From Hydrangea macrophylla (Eukaryota > Streptophyta > Magnoliopsida > Cornales > Hydrangeaceae), in assembly GCA_033977485.1 (NCBI GenBank), contig CM066989.1, positions 33,891,095 through 33,955,094 of the forward strand: a DNA stretch of 64,000 bases. The letters are read 5' to 3'. The number at the start of each line of letters is the position of its first letter. Position 1 is the stretch's first letter. The notes beneath the pieces were generated by a model, which searched no databases, was not told the origin of the DNA, and saw only the letters and a program-made list of their open reading frames with translations. Below, in pieces: positions 47,069-58,800 of the stretch. A program made the position numbers and the translations under genes.

Positions 47069-48373
47069 TGATCGGGAGAGAACAAATCCTATTTATATGC
47101 CTTAACGAGCATTTGTTAGTACTTTTTTATCCTGTTTTATTGTATTTTTATTTCGTTTTCTGTTTTCTAGCAGGTTTTGGAAGAAAACACTAATCCAGGT
47201 TAAATAAGGAGAAGAAGCAGAGATAAAGAAGCTGAAAAAGCCAGTTCGCGCGCGCGAGAATCCCAGAATCGCTCGCGCGATCCGCGCGCGCGAAGTCCCA
47301 AATGTCGCGCTCGCGCGATATGTGTAAAAACCAAAGTTGCGTATTTCAGTATTCTGAAGACTCCTGTGCAAACGAGACTTCCTAACTGCGTCCAGATTGT
47401 AAAATATATCAGTTTTAGTTCGTTTCGGGTTAGGAAAGCTTCCAAAACTTGTTGTAAATCTATATATACCCTATTTTAATTCAATTAAGTGGTGGTTGCC
47501 AATTATTATACACACAATATACAACCATACTTTCAGCCATTGAAGGGAGGGAAGCAAGGAGAAGAAGAAGAAGACCAAGGATTTCCATGGCCTCCTCCAT
47601 CAACTACTTGTCATCCATCACTTCCATGGACAGCTAGACATAGATCTAGGGTTTCAATGAAGCCCTAGTCAAGTAATAGGGTTTTATTTATATTTTTATT
47701 TTAGTTTTATTATGTATGGATGACAGTCACATGTTTCAAGGATTTTTATAAGTAAATCGAACTTCTATTGATTAAATCATTGGTTTCAAAGTTTATTCTT
47801 GTCTTAGATCTATTTTGACTGTGATGTGCTCAATGATCTATGCTTGCTGTGCTTGTTTAGATTATTTACATGTGATGGTGCTTTATTGATTTGTGCTATC
47901 AAGTATCCGAATAATCCATGCCTAGATTAGATTAATTATGTCACAACCCTAGTTTAGTGTGGGATAATTCATGCTAACCGAAGATGGAATATGTTGGTGC
48001 TTGAACCATGATTATTCTCTTGACGGAGGAATTGGGCTTGTAGCCACAATTCCCCATATTCATCCAACGTAATAGGCTAGAGTAATTCATAAATATCCTT
48101 ATTATGAAACTAGTGGTGGATTTGCAATCCTAGGTTCCCTTCACATATTTATAAAAACAAATATTTAATTGCTTTCATAATTTAGATTTATTTTATTGTT
48201 CTTAGTTTAATTAAAATCAAATCAAAATCTGTTTTTCTTAATTAATTAGATTTAGGTTTTAAAATTAAAGCACTGTAGTATTTCAATCTCTGTGGGTTCG
48301 ACCTTTACTTGCACTACTACAAATCCTTAGAAAAGTAAAGTACACTTTTTATATCTTGATATTGACAACATCA
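47069..48373 (+). repeat. 3' LTR of the Athila element
   Basis: Starts TGATCGGGAG and ends GACAACATCA. The CG-dense module sits at 47244-47320 and keeps more perfect CGCG runs than in the 5' LTR, where two have become CGTG and CGCA. Followed by TSD GGTAT. Confidence 0.92.
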
Positions 48374-48378
48374 GGTAT

Positions 48379-48907
48379 TATTGGTGGAGTTATAATTGAG
48401 CTTGACTGCCAGCGGGGTATGGTCCCCATTTGGTGATACTAGAATCATTCCTACTCCGTATCCTTTCATGTTGGCTGTCCCACCAATGTACAACTTCCAC
48501 TGCTCTTCTTTGATTTCCATGATATTCTCGTCTGGGAACGGGAAGTCTCCATTTTCTTCAGAGTCAATGGCATGTTTTGCTAGATGCTCAGCTATAGTTC
48601 TCTCTTTTACCGACTTGCTTGTTACATACTTGATATCGAATTTAGATAATAGAAGTAGCCAACAGGATATACGACCGGTCAGGACAGGTTTTTCACGGAG
48701 GTATTTTAGAGGATCCATGCGGGATATGAGCACAATCAGAAAGGCTAGCATGTAGTGCCTTAATCGACGGGTGCACCAGACTAAGACCCAACACGTTTTT
48801 TCGAGGGCAGAGTAATTGAGCTCATACTCAGTCATCCTCTTGCTAAGGTAATATATGGCTTTTTCGGAGTGGCTTTCTTCTCCTTCCTGGGCTAGCATGC
48901 AACCCAT
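48379..48907 (-). pseudogene. E2 first RNase H and start of the second RNase H
   Basis: One open minus-strand frame: MGCMLAQEGEESHSEKAIYY, then LSKRMTEYELNYSALEKTC and LRHYMLAF, which is the RNase H attached to RT in Ty3/gypsy; then the start of the second RNase H, WKLYIGGTANMKGYGVGM. In the latter the expected first catalytic Asp (position of GG in YIGG) is Gly. The frame ends at the Athila insertion and resumes at 39910. Two RNase H domains in tandem are a mark of Tat. Confidence 0.85.
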
Positions 48908-49800
48908 GGCATTTTCAGAGACAGATAGGTAAAGGAGTAACGGCTTGTGAGGAATGGGTGGTGAAAGGATGGGCGGATTTTGAAGGTAGGCTTTTATTTT
49001 ATCGAATGTGGCTTAGCATTAGTCATCCCATTGGAACTTCTCTCCTTTCCTCAGCAACTGAAATAAGGGATCACATGTAGTTGTGAGCTTGGAAATAAAG
49101 CGGCTGATGAATTGGATCCTTTCGAGGAATCCTCTCACTTCCTTCTCATTCTATGGCGGCACCATTTCTAGAATTAGCTTGATTTTGGAGGGATCGACCT
49201 CTATCCCTCTTTGTGTAATGAGAAAACCTAGGGGCTTCCCAGAGGTCATACCAAAAGTGCATTTCTTCAGATTCAGCATCATCTTGTACCTGCGCAATCT
49301 TTCAAAAAACTTCTCTAGTGCCACCAAGTGCCCTTCTCTATCCTTGGATTTCACGATCATGTATACCTCCACCTCTTTGTCAATCATGTCATGCAGTAGA
49401 GTGGTGGCGGCTCTTTGGTAGGTTGTTCCAGCGTTCTTGAGTCCAAAAGACATCACCCTATAACAGTAGGTCCCCCAAGGTGTGGTAAAATGTCATCTTT
49501 TCCTGGTCTTTTGGTGCCATTAGAATCTGATTGTACCCCAAAAAGCCATCCATGAATGACAGTAGCTCATGTCCTGCGGTGTTATCTACCAAGACATCGA
49601 TGTAGGGAAGCGGGAAGTCATCCTTTGGGCTGGCTTTGTTTAGATCACAGAAGTTGACACACATACAAAATTTTCTGTCCTTCTTGGGGACTGGCACGAT
49701 GTTGGCAACCCATTCTGGATACTCTGTAATAATGACAAACCCTGCCTTGAACTGTTTTTCCACCTCTTCTTTGACCTTCAGTGCCCATTCCGGCCTCATG
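48908..49800 (-). pseudogene. Reverse transcriptase of E2, catalytic box deleted
   Basis: The minus strand encodes WVANIVPVPKKDRKFCMCVN, SFMDGFLGYNQI, then (after a one-base shift near 49490) FGLKNAGTTYQRAATTLLHD, and KEVEVYMIVKSKDREGH, and further on stops before the RNase H. The strand between VEVY and MIVKS lacks the whole YVDD-type catalytic segment, an in-frame loss of nine bases near 49355. A fingers/palm motif has FLGYNQI in place of the usual FSGYNQI. Two stops near 49005-49020 interrupt the connection to RNase H. RT would copy the RNA; this one cannot. Confidence 0.88.
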
Positions 49801-51270
49801 CGCCTCAGTTTCTACTTGACATGTTTAGAATTGGGGAGGAGGGGATACGATGTTGGACAATGTCGGGGTCGACCCCAGGCATGTCCTCGTAAGACCAAGC
49901 AAAAACATCTTTGAATTCTTTTAGCAAGAGAGTCAATTTTTTTTTTCTTTTTTATTAAGCGTTGAGCCAATTTGCAGAATTTGTGGATTATCTTTTTCAC
50001 CTAGGTTAATTGGTTAAGTATCTTCGATTATTTTATAAGTAGGTGGTTTTTTAAATAATTGCTTAAGTTCGATTGGGAGATCCTCGAAGGGATCTGTGCA
50101 TTCACAAGTATTAGACACAGAGGAGTAAGCAGAATCGTCTTTCATTTCATTCATGACAGGTGAAGTGATTACATCAGACAGTGATGGGCCCACAGTGGCC
50201 GATTTTGGTACAGACTCGATAATAGGAAGTACAGACTCCGGGGGAATAGGGGATAGGGAGACACATACAGATGACTCTACAGCCTGGTTGCTCAGACCCT
50301 CCTCAGTTGGCATGATTTGATCATCTTGGCTCTTGGCTCTCTTTCCTTCCTTCTCTTCAACAAACTCTTCCCACATTTTCTTAGTGGCTGTAGTGTCCAA
50401 GTACTTCAACTGGTCCTCCTCTGGGGTTTGCACAACTTCTTCGGGATAGAACGGATCTTGATAGGGGGCCTTTCATAGTCAGTGAAGATCTCAAGCCCGG
50501 GGTGCCTTTTTCTAATGGTCTGATGGATCCAAGGTTCAGGAAACCCAAAGTAGGGGAAGTCATTCCCTTCTTTGATGAATTGCCAATTCAAGGTCTTGCG
50601 GATGGTGTGAGACTCCTCACTCTCTTCTTCCATGGATTTTGTAGCTCGATGTCCTCTTTGGTGGGCTTGTACCCCAATTTGAAAGTGCCTTTTTGTCCTT
50701 TGATCTGAGGGAACTCATGAATCCCTTGTTAGTGTCGGCCCAATCCCATTCCAGGGAAGTAGTTCATTTTACGGATGATATTGACCACCGTAAAGTGGAC
50801 CTCTAGGAACCTGTCGCCATCACTAACCATATGGATCTTTTCCATGAAGAATCCTCTGATTTCTCCTTCTTCTAGTTCAGGTATTTCGATTTCGATGACA
50901 GGAGTGTAGCTTGGGAAGGCCTCATTTCCCCAACTGTTGCCAAGGATGATTTTTGCCTCTTTTTCATGAATGTATTTGATCATTTGGTACATAGTGGATG
51001 ACACAGCTTTGTTGACATACAACTAGGGCCTCCTAATCAACAAATTGAACAAGGCAGGTATGTCCATCACTTGAAGATTTTAGTGCTAACCAAAGATCCT
51101 ACCCGGATTTAGAGAGAAACAGTCCCCAACACAATTCTCTTGGTGTTATCGTAGGCTCTCACGGATTGCACAGATGGTTTGATGTCAAGGATGTTGACCC
51201 CCAAGGTAGTGGAAGTTCTTAGAGCACAAACATTTAAGGCGGGGCTTGTATCAACCAGACAGAATGGCAC
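49801..51270 (-). pseudogene. E2 protease and protease-RT linker, heavily decayed
   Basis: On the minus strand, VPFCLVDTSPALNVCALRTS near 51190-51270 is the aspartic protease site, but a stop lies just before it and DTSP stands where DTG or DTGS is expected. Then come fragments of the usual Tat linker: STMYQMIKYIHEKEAKIILG around 50960, GMGLGR at 50735, an acidic ORF at 50014-50433, and DVFAWSYEDMPGVDPDI near 49890 just before RT. At least six frame breaks or stops. The protein is not functional. Confidence 0.75.
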
Positions 51271-53018
51271 CTACTGTCCCTTGCATTCGACGGTGATGTA
51301 CAGAGCTTTGTTATCCGCAAATCCTTCCGGTGGCAAATCCTCATTGGAGAAGGTGATGACTGGATTAGGGGTAAGCGTACTTAAGAGGGCCACCATATCT
51401 TCCGGTGCAGCGTCAATAGGGACCTCAATTCCAGCCAAGGCATTCAACACGGCTTGTCTGTGCTTGTAAGATGTTACCATGATGCCCCACATCGAGAGAT
51501 GTGCCTGAGTTTTCTTCGACTGCTTTATCAATTCATTGTCCTCTTTGATGACCTCATCCATTTTTCCTTTCCCCTTGTCCTTGACTGGCCCTTTCTCTAT
51601 GGTTTTTGTAACCGCTTTTGGAGGCTGATAATGATGACCCGACCTAGTCAGATGACCAATCTCGGCAGGAGTAGGTCCTTCCACAGTCCCATCTTCTTTG
51701 AACCACTCACAATCTGTTCCCACAAATGGTTTTTCTGGCCCATCCCATACGGAGGCGTCGCTTTCTTTGTTAGGATCGTATCATTTGAGATCTACCGCCC
51801 CTAGATCATGTTCTCCTAAGAAGAAAAAATCTTGTTCATCATCTAGCTGCTGCTGCCACCCATCATCTTCTCCTTCAATCAGATGGACTTTTGTAGAATC
51901 GAGGACGTCAATGCGGGCTAAAAGAAGTCCTATGGGGATTATGAGGGTAGAAGGATCGAAAGTAGTGGGGTCATATTCAATAAGGCTAAAAATTTGGTGG
52001 TTCAGTAGGGGATCTTGGGTGACATAAGGCTGCTTGGGAGGGGGCTCAATGATATTCTGATCAATGAGGTCTTGGATATCATGGTAAAGGCGCATGTAAT
52101 CATTGGTGTTGTGGCCAGGGCTCGGTGGTAGGTGTATCTTTTGGACATATCACAATTGGGGGGTAGCGGGGTGTTTCGAGGCTGAAGGAGTTGGAGGTGG
52201 CCCTTTTTGAGGAGGCGGTCTAAGGCAGAGAAAAGTGAGATTTCTAGCTTGGCAAAATTGCGAGGAGGCTTTTTCTAAAAAGGGAGATTGGAGAAATTTG
52301 CTTGGTTGGAGGGTTGGTATGGCCTAGGAGGGTATGCCATGGGTTGACTGCTAAGAGCATTGACATCCGGAGTGTTGCAGGAGTAATTGGGCCTTTTCGG
52401 CTGACTTGGGGGCTCTTCCTACTTAATCTTTCCTTCCCTGATAGCATCTTCAATTCGAGTCCCAACTTCAAATAACTCCTCAAAGATGGAGATGGATTGA
52501 TAGAACAGTTTCTCATGATAAAGCGGCTGCAAATTTTGGATCAACATCCTCACCTGTTCCTTCAACCGGTCGGTGGGTCATCTGGGCTACTTTATTTCTC
52601 CATCTGCCTAAGAAAGCGGTGAAGGATTCATTGTTGTTTTGCCGTGTAGTTTCCAAATCCCTGATTGTGATATCCAACTCTTGATTATAGGAATAGTGAT
52701 TAACGAATACCCGAACGATGTCTTCCCATGCCCGAGTTTTGGAAGCTTCCAAGGTAAGGAACCATGACAGTGTAGACTTTCCGAGAGTTTGCAGGAATAG
52801 CATCGCAATGTGCTCATGAGTGCAGCCCATTGACTGGAAGATGCTCATGCACAGCTTCACATGACATTTCTGATTTCTAGTTCCATCAAAATGATTAATG
52901 GCAGGCATCTTGAAGTTTTCTGGCAGTTTTAGATTAACAGGTTAGAAGAGCCTTTCCATGTCTAGCATGTAGTCATCAACCCCTTTGCTTTTCCTCAATA
53001 TGCTTTCTAGCTTGTCAA
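51271..53018 (-). pseudogene. E2 gag and gag-protease spacer, cut by the CACTA insertion
   Basis: Minus-strand fragments: LESILRKSKGVDDYMLDMER up to the CACTA joint at 53018, then MPAINHFDGTRNQKCHVK to RWRNKVAQMTHRPVEG (52513-52908), FEELFEVGTRIEDAI near 52460, a decayed knuckle ending HNTNDYMRLYHDIQDLIDQ where the last Cys is Tyr, and an acidic spacer (51271-52095). It aligns with the E1 gag at 21986-23237 apart from the N-terminus, which lies beyond the CACTA element. Several shifts and stops. Confidence 0.82.
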
Positions 53019-53031
53019 CACTACACCAAAA
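53019..53031 (+). repeat. CACTA terminal inverted repeat
   Basis: CACTACACCAAAA. The partner (TTTTGGTGTAGTG) must be right of the window. Confidence 0.9.
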
Positions 53032-53034
53032 TGG

Positions 53035-53550
53035 CCGATTTATCACGGTTTTGGACTGTGACAAAGGCCCTTTGTCACGGTTAACATCCGTGACATTTTC
53101 GGGTGTGACACAAAATATTGTCACTGTCAAAAACCGTGACAAATGGTCTTTGTCACGGTCCCTTTGTTACACTTTCAAAGTGGCATATCACATTTAATTG
53201 TCATGATTTTGTCAGTGTGTTAAACAGTGACAATTTATGGAATTAGTCACATTCTTTGTCACGCTTATCAACCGTGACGAGTTATGACACTAGTCACATT
53301 CTCTGTCACACTTATAGACCGTGACAAGTTATGACCCTAGTCACATTCTTTGTCACACTTACTGACCGTGACAATTTACGATATTAGTCACAATGTTTGT
53401 CACGCTTAAAGACCGTGACAAAGTATGGTAGTTAGTCTCAGTTATTAGTCACGGATGAGGACAGTGACAAGGTTTCAAAGCTCACAGTGACTAATATATG
53501 AAAAATGTCACGGTTGTCTATAATTGTCTCGGTTTAGAACTGTGACAAAT
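53035..53550. repeat. CACTA subterminal repeats
   Basis: About a dozen copies of a short motif, TTGTCACGGT or its complement ACCGTGACAA with variants such as GTCACACTT and CCGTGACAAGT, in both orientations. Subterminal repeats of this kind are the transposase binding sites of En/Spm elements. Confidence 0.85.
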
Positions 53551-53873
53551 TTGATTTTTTTTTTTAAAAAAAATATTATTTTTTCCAAATTCCACCCTAT
53601 TATTTTTGGTACCTGAAACAATATAATCACCATAACAAAAATTCCAATCCGATACAAACTAGATACCATAAATAACATAAAGTATCTAGATAATCACAAA
53701 ACACAGTATTCAGTTCATCAAAAAATACAATTGCAATCCAATACAAAGTCTACCACTTATAACAAAACATAAATTGTTCAAATTCAAAAACTAGCACTTA
53801 ATAACGTGATTCAGCGAAGCAACCAGATAGGCCACACCACCCACCCACCCTCAGTTTCCTTAATAGTTGAGGC
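53551..53873. other. CACTA 3' non-coding part
   Basis: AT-rich sequence between subterminal repeats and the last coding exon. No distinct motif. Confidence 0.5.
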
Positions 53874-54137
53874 TCACCCTTGGCTCTCTAGATACAAAAC
53901 ATGTTCCTCCTCTCCCGCAATGACTTTAATAACAATAACTTTACGTCCATAATCTAACAGTGCATGACCATGCACCACCGTTCCAGTAGTTGCCGTCGAA
54001 ACAATTTTTCCAGTAGCAATATTCTTTGCTGCATTTGTCACACTAAATATATTACAACTCGATGATGAAGCAAGTGTAGGATATCTTGGAGTCGCTACGT
54101 CTGAAGGATTTGACAAGGACCTAGGTTGGGGTGGCAT
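53874..54137 (-). pseudogene. Last exon region of the CACTA TNPA-like gene, frame-shifted
   Basis: Encodes SVTNAAKNIATGKIVSTA and VVHGHALLDYGRKVIVIKV, resembling the C-terminal region of CACTA Transposase_24/TNPA-type proteins (a GTVVHG box followed by a valine-rich strand). It follows the stop of the third exon at 54163 in another frame, with the shift near 54165-54170. Either one base was lost or gained, or a further intron is used. No clear donor site is seen at the joint, so I favour an indel. Confidence 0.55.
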
Positions 54138-54162
54138 TGGATGGGGAGGACATTTTTGGGCG

Positions 54163-55254
54163 TTAGAATAAGCATTTTAATAAAATATCGAGGGATTGTT
54201 TGATCTCTAGCATATTTTGTTCCACCTGCATATTACTTCGTTTCACTGCTTTGTCAATCTCTGAGCGTATAGGAGTTATAGCCTTCAATTTACTTTTGGA
54301 CACTGGACCTACGCCACCAGTCCTCCCTCTATTGTCTTTCCCGTAAAGTAGGGTCAACGGATCACTCTCCAAAGTATTTTGGCTTGAAGAATCTTGACTG
54401 CTTTTCAGCTCAGTCAATTTTTGCTGTAACAATATCAGATTGAAAAAAATAATATTTTTAATGATTAAAATTGAATGATGTGAAGAATTATAACTAGTTA
54501 AGTAGTGAAACTCACCATCTTCTCAGCAGCATTTGGGTGAAATTCCCCAGTTTTCCTCTGCTTACGGGACTCGACGAAAACATCAGAGCACTCAGGCACT
54601 CGTTGAAGTGGATCATTGCGGATCTACAAATTAAATTTATATCAATTATTCGAATGAGGTACATATAATTGTATAAAAAAAGTATATATGAGTACATACC
54701 ATCTCCTTAGTTTTTTCTGCATATGACGTACGACCAAGACAATGGATATCAGTCTTTTTAGCCCTACTGGTTTTGCCTACGTCTCTTTGCTTTAATTTAG
54801 CCTCTGATGCTTCACGTTTGATGAATTCATTCCATTGACTAAGAGGGATTTTCTCTTTTTTCGGCACCTTATCCTTTAACGCCTTTATTCCATTGCTGTC
54901 TAGGCCTTCAAAATATTTGGAACGCAAGTTCTTCCTCCACGTCCTCAATTGTGTCCCCATCTCTTTTAATACCTCCTCTTTTCGGTCAACCGGTATCTTG
55001 AATTCTGAAAAGAGGATGCACCAAATATCGTCTTTTTTGTCTTCCTCAACTAGCCTCCAATCATCATAATTAAGACCGACTTGAGTTTTCAGCAAAGTCA
55101 AGCATCGGTTCTTCAAAGCTGATTTACCACTTATAATCCCACCACTCAAATTGAAGATCACCTCTGGCCGTAGATCGGTACCGAATTGTGCGGTTTTAGG
55201 AGTAGTGGATGACAAATTCAAACTTGAACCATCTTGTTGACTTGAAGTTGCCAT
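54163..55254 (-). CDS. CACTA TNPA-like (Transposase_24) gene, three exons, 307 aa
   Basis: Exons are 55254-54700, 54623-54516 and 54423-54163, joined at GTATGT/TTTGTAG and GTGAGT/TTACAG sites, each an exact multiple of three codons. Exon 1 (185 aa) holds YDDWRLVEEDKKDDIWCILF, FKIPVDRKEEVLKEMG and LRTWRKNLRSKYF, the helical core of Transposase_24 proteins. Exon 2 gives RNDPLQRVPECSDVFVESRK then FHPNAAEKM. Exon 3 has GRTGGVGPVSKSK and a short coiled helix. Proteins of this class bind subterminal repeats and the ends of the element. The stop at 54163 may be premature, since C-terminal sequence continues in another frame at 54137. The gene order supports the CACTA assignment. Confidence 0.75.
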
Positions 55255-55424
55255 TTGTTGTATTAAAAAAAAACATAGTAGAAAAGTTCAATTGAACACA
55301 TTATAACATAGTATTTACCAAATTCCACCATGCATTAGAACAACATCTACCGGGAACGATGAGAAATCTAGTGATCCTTCAGAAAATGTAAACAAGTATG
55401 GATTTGTATAATTTGCTAGAGCTT

Positions 55425-55502
<78 letters not shown>

Positions 55503-55814
55503 TTTGTATTATTTGCTCAATGATAGAAGGACCACATGTTTTTTCTTTGATTATTTTTTTTCTTTCTAGGAAAGTTAGAAATTAAAATTTGAAATTATGA
55601 TTGGAATTGATTTATTTTAATTTCATATTTGTGAAATTTGAAATTGATTTATTTTAGTTTCCTACATATTCTTTGAACCTTTCTGTTTGATTGTTTCCAT
55701 AGTTGTCTTAACTGGTAACTAAAAGAAGAAAAAAAAAACAAGAATATTCAAAGACTAATTTTAAGGAGTAATACTTACCAAACAACTCCTCATTGTTGTG
55801 GCAAATGTATCTTA
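55255..55814. other. CACTA interior with a CT microsatellite
   Basis: About 70 bp of pure CT repeat at roughly 55428-55499. It is flanked by GGATTTGTATAATTTGCT on the left (55398) and GGATTTGTATTATTTGCT on the right (55500), an 18-bp near-perfect repeat. Otherwise AT-rich with no gene. Confidence 0.65.
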
Positions 55815-55819
55815 GTATC
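55815..55819 (+). repeat. Left target-site duplication GTATC
   Basis: GTATC, repeated at 59089-59093 on the far side of the solo LTR. Confidence 0.9.
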
Positions 55820-58800
55820 TGTAGACACCCCATTTTGTCGGCTATCAGATTTAGGAGACCCATAGCTTGGTGGTTCACAATGATCGAAAAAGGACTCAAA
55901 AGGACTCCTGGAAGTTGGTTCTATTTCTCAAAATGCTCAGAATGACCAAAATGCCCCTGAAAGCCCGAAAAGTCCCAGATTTGGTCCCAAAGTTCTGGAA
56001 ACATGCTACGTCGTAAGAAAAGCGATAAAATAAGTTTTTAAGTAAAATCGGATGAAATCGTCAACTCCCAGAGACCCCCGGAAGTCCCGGAAGTTCTCGG
56101 AAAGTCCCCGTTGACCGGTTTGACCAAGATTTGACCAAGTTTGACCAGAGTTTGACCAAGTTTGACCAAGTTTGACCAAAATCGTCCGAATTCACCGAAA
56201 TCATTCTAAATCATGAGAAAAGTATTAAAACGAGTTTCAAAAGAAAATCGAACGAAAACGTCAGCTCTTGGGAACTCCCGGAGATTTCCAGAACTTCCCA
56301 AGAATCCCAAGTTTGACTTTGGAACTGGGGCACCGAAACAATTTTCAAACATTTTTCATGGATACTAGAAGTCAATATCTTTCCAACGGTATATCGCACA
56401 TAAATTCTGGATTTAAAACGAATTTATTATGAATTTCCAAAGGCAAAAAAGGCGATCAAATCGGCTTTTATCGCGAATACCGCAAATCTTTTCAAAGTGA
56501 CTTATCCCTGAACTATTTTTTATGTAAATTAGACTCCATTATCTTTCCAACGGTATATCACAACCTCAATTTGGAGTTCGTATGCATTTTCTATGAATTT
56601 CGGACAAAATAGGGCCTTTTCGCGAATACCGGAACCTCTGGGGGCCTAAACGTAAATTTTTGGGCGTCTGAGGAGCAGCAGTGTCGCCGCGGCACTGGCC
56701 CAGTGCCGCCGCGGCACTCAACCCTCGCAGAGTCCATTTTTGTAATTTTTTTGGGGTCCAATTTGATTAATTGAAAGTCAAAACGACATAGTTTTGTGTT
56801 CACAGTTGTTTGGGACCAATGGGAGTGCTTCTAAAACCCCAAAACCACCCCAAATTGGCCTATATAAACCCCCCATTGCTCTTCATTTGGGGGGGGGGGG
56901 GGGGGCAAGTGCAAAGCTTGAGAAGTTGTAGAGAAGAAGAGAGATAGAGATAGGTTTAGAAGAGAGAAAGGGAGCTTCTCCCATTGATTTTTCATAAGAA
57001 AGTGAGTTTCATTCTTGTTTTCTTCCATTATCCTTCTATATACTTCACATTCAAAGTCCATTCCAACCCTCATTCTTGAGCAATCATGAGATAGGAATCT
57101 ACTTCCATGTCCAAATGTCAAAATCTATGAGTGAAACACCAAGCTACAAGTCCAAAACCACATTGATTATCATCTATTGATTGCTATTTACTTACTTGTT
57201 TGTATATATGTTCATCCCTTCTTACCACATTTCTTTTTATTTTTCTTTATTTACTTACTTGTTCTTCATCATCTAAATGATGACATGAAGTTTGGGGTGA
57301 GTGAATCCTTATGGATAGTAGCTCTTGACCTCAAAAACATGTTTGATAGATGATGATCATAACTTCAATACCTCCAAGGTATTCTTGAAGTTATGCTCAA
57401 AATAAAATAAATCTCTCCAACAATCTTGGAGGTTCTTGATGATGAGTTTAATGTTGGCATTTTAAGTGGCTATAATCCTTATTGAGTGTTGAAAATATGG
57501 TTTCAAAACATCTATTTCAAAACCCCTCTCAATCCCTTTCATTTTGGTTTCAAGAAACAAAACCTTGTTTTCTCCAAAATCTTCAAAATAATGATTAACA
57601 GTGCGTGAGCTAAGTTCAAAGATTTCTCTAGGACTCAATACTCAACATATAGATGCAAGGCCACTTGGAAAGTCTTCCTAACTCATTGGAGAACACCCAT
57701 GATTTTTGGTTTGACTTGAAAGTACTTGGAAATGGTCCATTTGGATCCAAACATTCCTTCCAGACATCTTGTTTTTGCTGTCACGGCAGCTAGGTCCACT
57801 TCCAACCTCTTTTCTAGAAAACTTTTCCACACGAGATGGTCCTAACTTATTTGTCCCTTAAACTTCAATGTCTTAGGAAACTTTCTGTATAAATTGGGCC
57901 TCTAGATCATTCTTTTTCATTTTCTAAGATGTTCTAACATTTCAGTCGACAGTACGGACTCTGTTTCTGAGTGACCTCTGTTGTTTATATGATTTCTCCC
58001 AATATGTGATAGTTATTAAAGATTGGCTTTTTGGGTTATATTCTAGACACAATAAGGAAGATCTCTATAAAAATTCATGCATTGAAAACATTCCTAACCC
58101 CTCTTTTCAAATTCCAAAAGATCATGCTACTGTTCTGTACACTATTCATAGCAAGCACATTTCAACTTTCATGTTTTGATTTGATGCTCATATGCACTCC
58201 AAATTAGCTCATGTCTTAGGAAGTAGTTCATACTGCATGTGTACATATCCCATGATGATTTCATTCATTCATTCATTCATACACAATCTAGACTTCTAAG
58301 TCATTCTAGGAATCCATGAACACAAAGCACACTACAACCTTGGCACATTCTAGATACATACATTGCATTCATGCAAGATTTGGGGTTTTTGTAACTCCTA
58401 ATCTAAGAAGATTATAAGGAAATGAATTTGATCACACGTTCATGCTTCCCCTCGATCTAATCATCCTTTCTCATCCGTCCCGGGGATTGAGAGGTCTTCT
58501 TTTCTCAAAGAATAACATGCATCATGCTAGCTTGTTAAGCATATTTTGATTTCTTTGTTTACTTGTTTCAAGAACATTCATGTCCCCTTTAGATTAAGGA
58601 AACTTAATTACTTGATACATGATTAGACGATTTTTCCTAGGTTTATTTGTGTGATCTTTCACTTTACATTGCATGATATTTGACTTAGATCTTATGAATG
58701 ATATTTTATCTTTAGATCTTCCATTTTCAAGTTTCTTATGTGATGTAATATACTATCATAGTATTAATTGATGAGCCATACATAGTATAAGATGATTATT

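Larger units (their letters stand above)
39911..48373 (+). mobile_element. Athila-type element with gag-protease but no RT/integrase
   Basis: Complete: 1304-bp 5' LTR, tRNA-Asp primer site, one long ORF, structured 3' region, purine tract and 1305-bp 3' LTR, flanked by TSD GGTAT (39906-39910 and 48374-48378). The LTRs show about 17 differences by eye, so it is young. There is no trace of RT, RNase H or integrase between the ORF end at 44342 and the 3' LTR at 47069. It therefore fits the class of terminal-repeat elements that keep only GAG. It inserted between TNNT and AEYK codons of the E2 RNase H. Confidence 0.93.
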
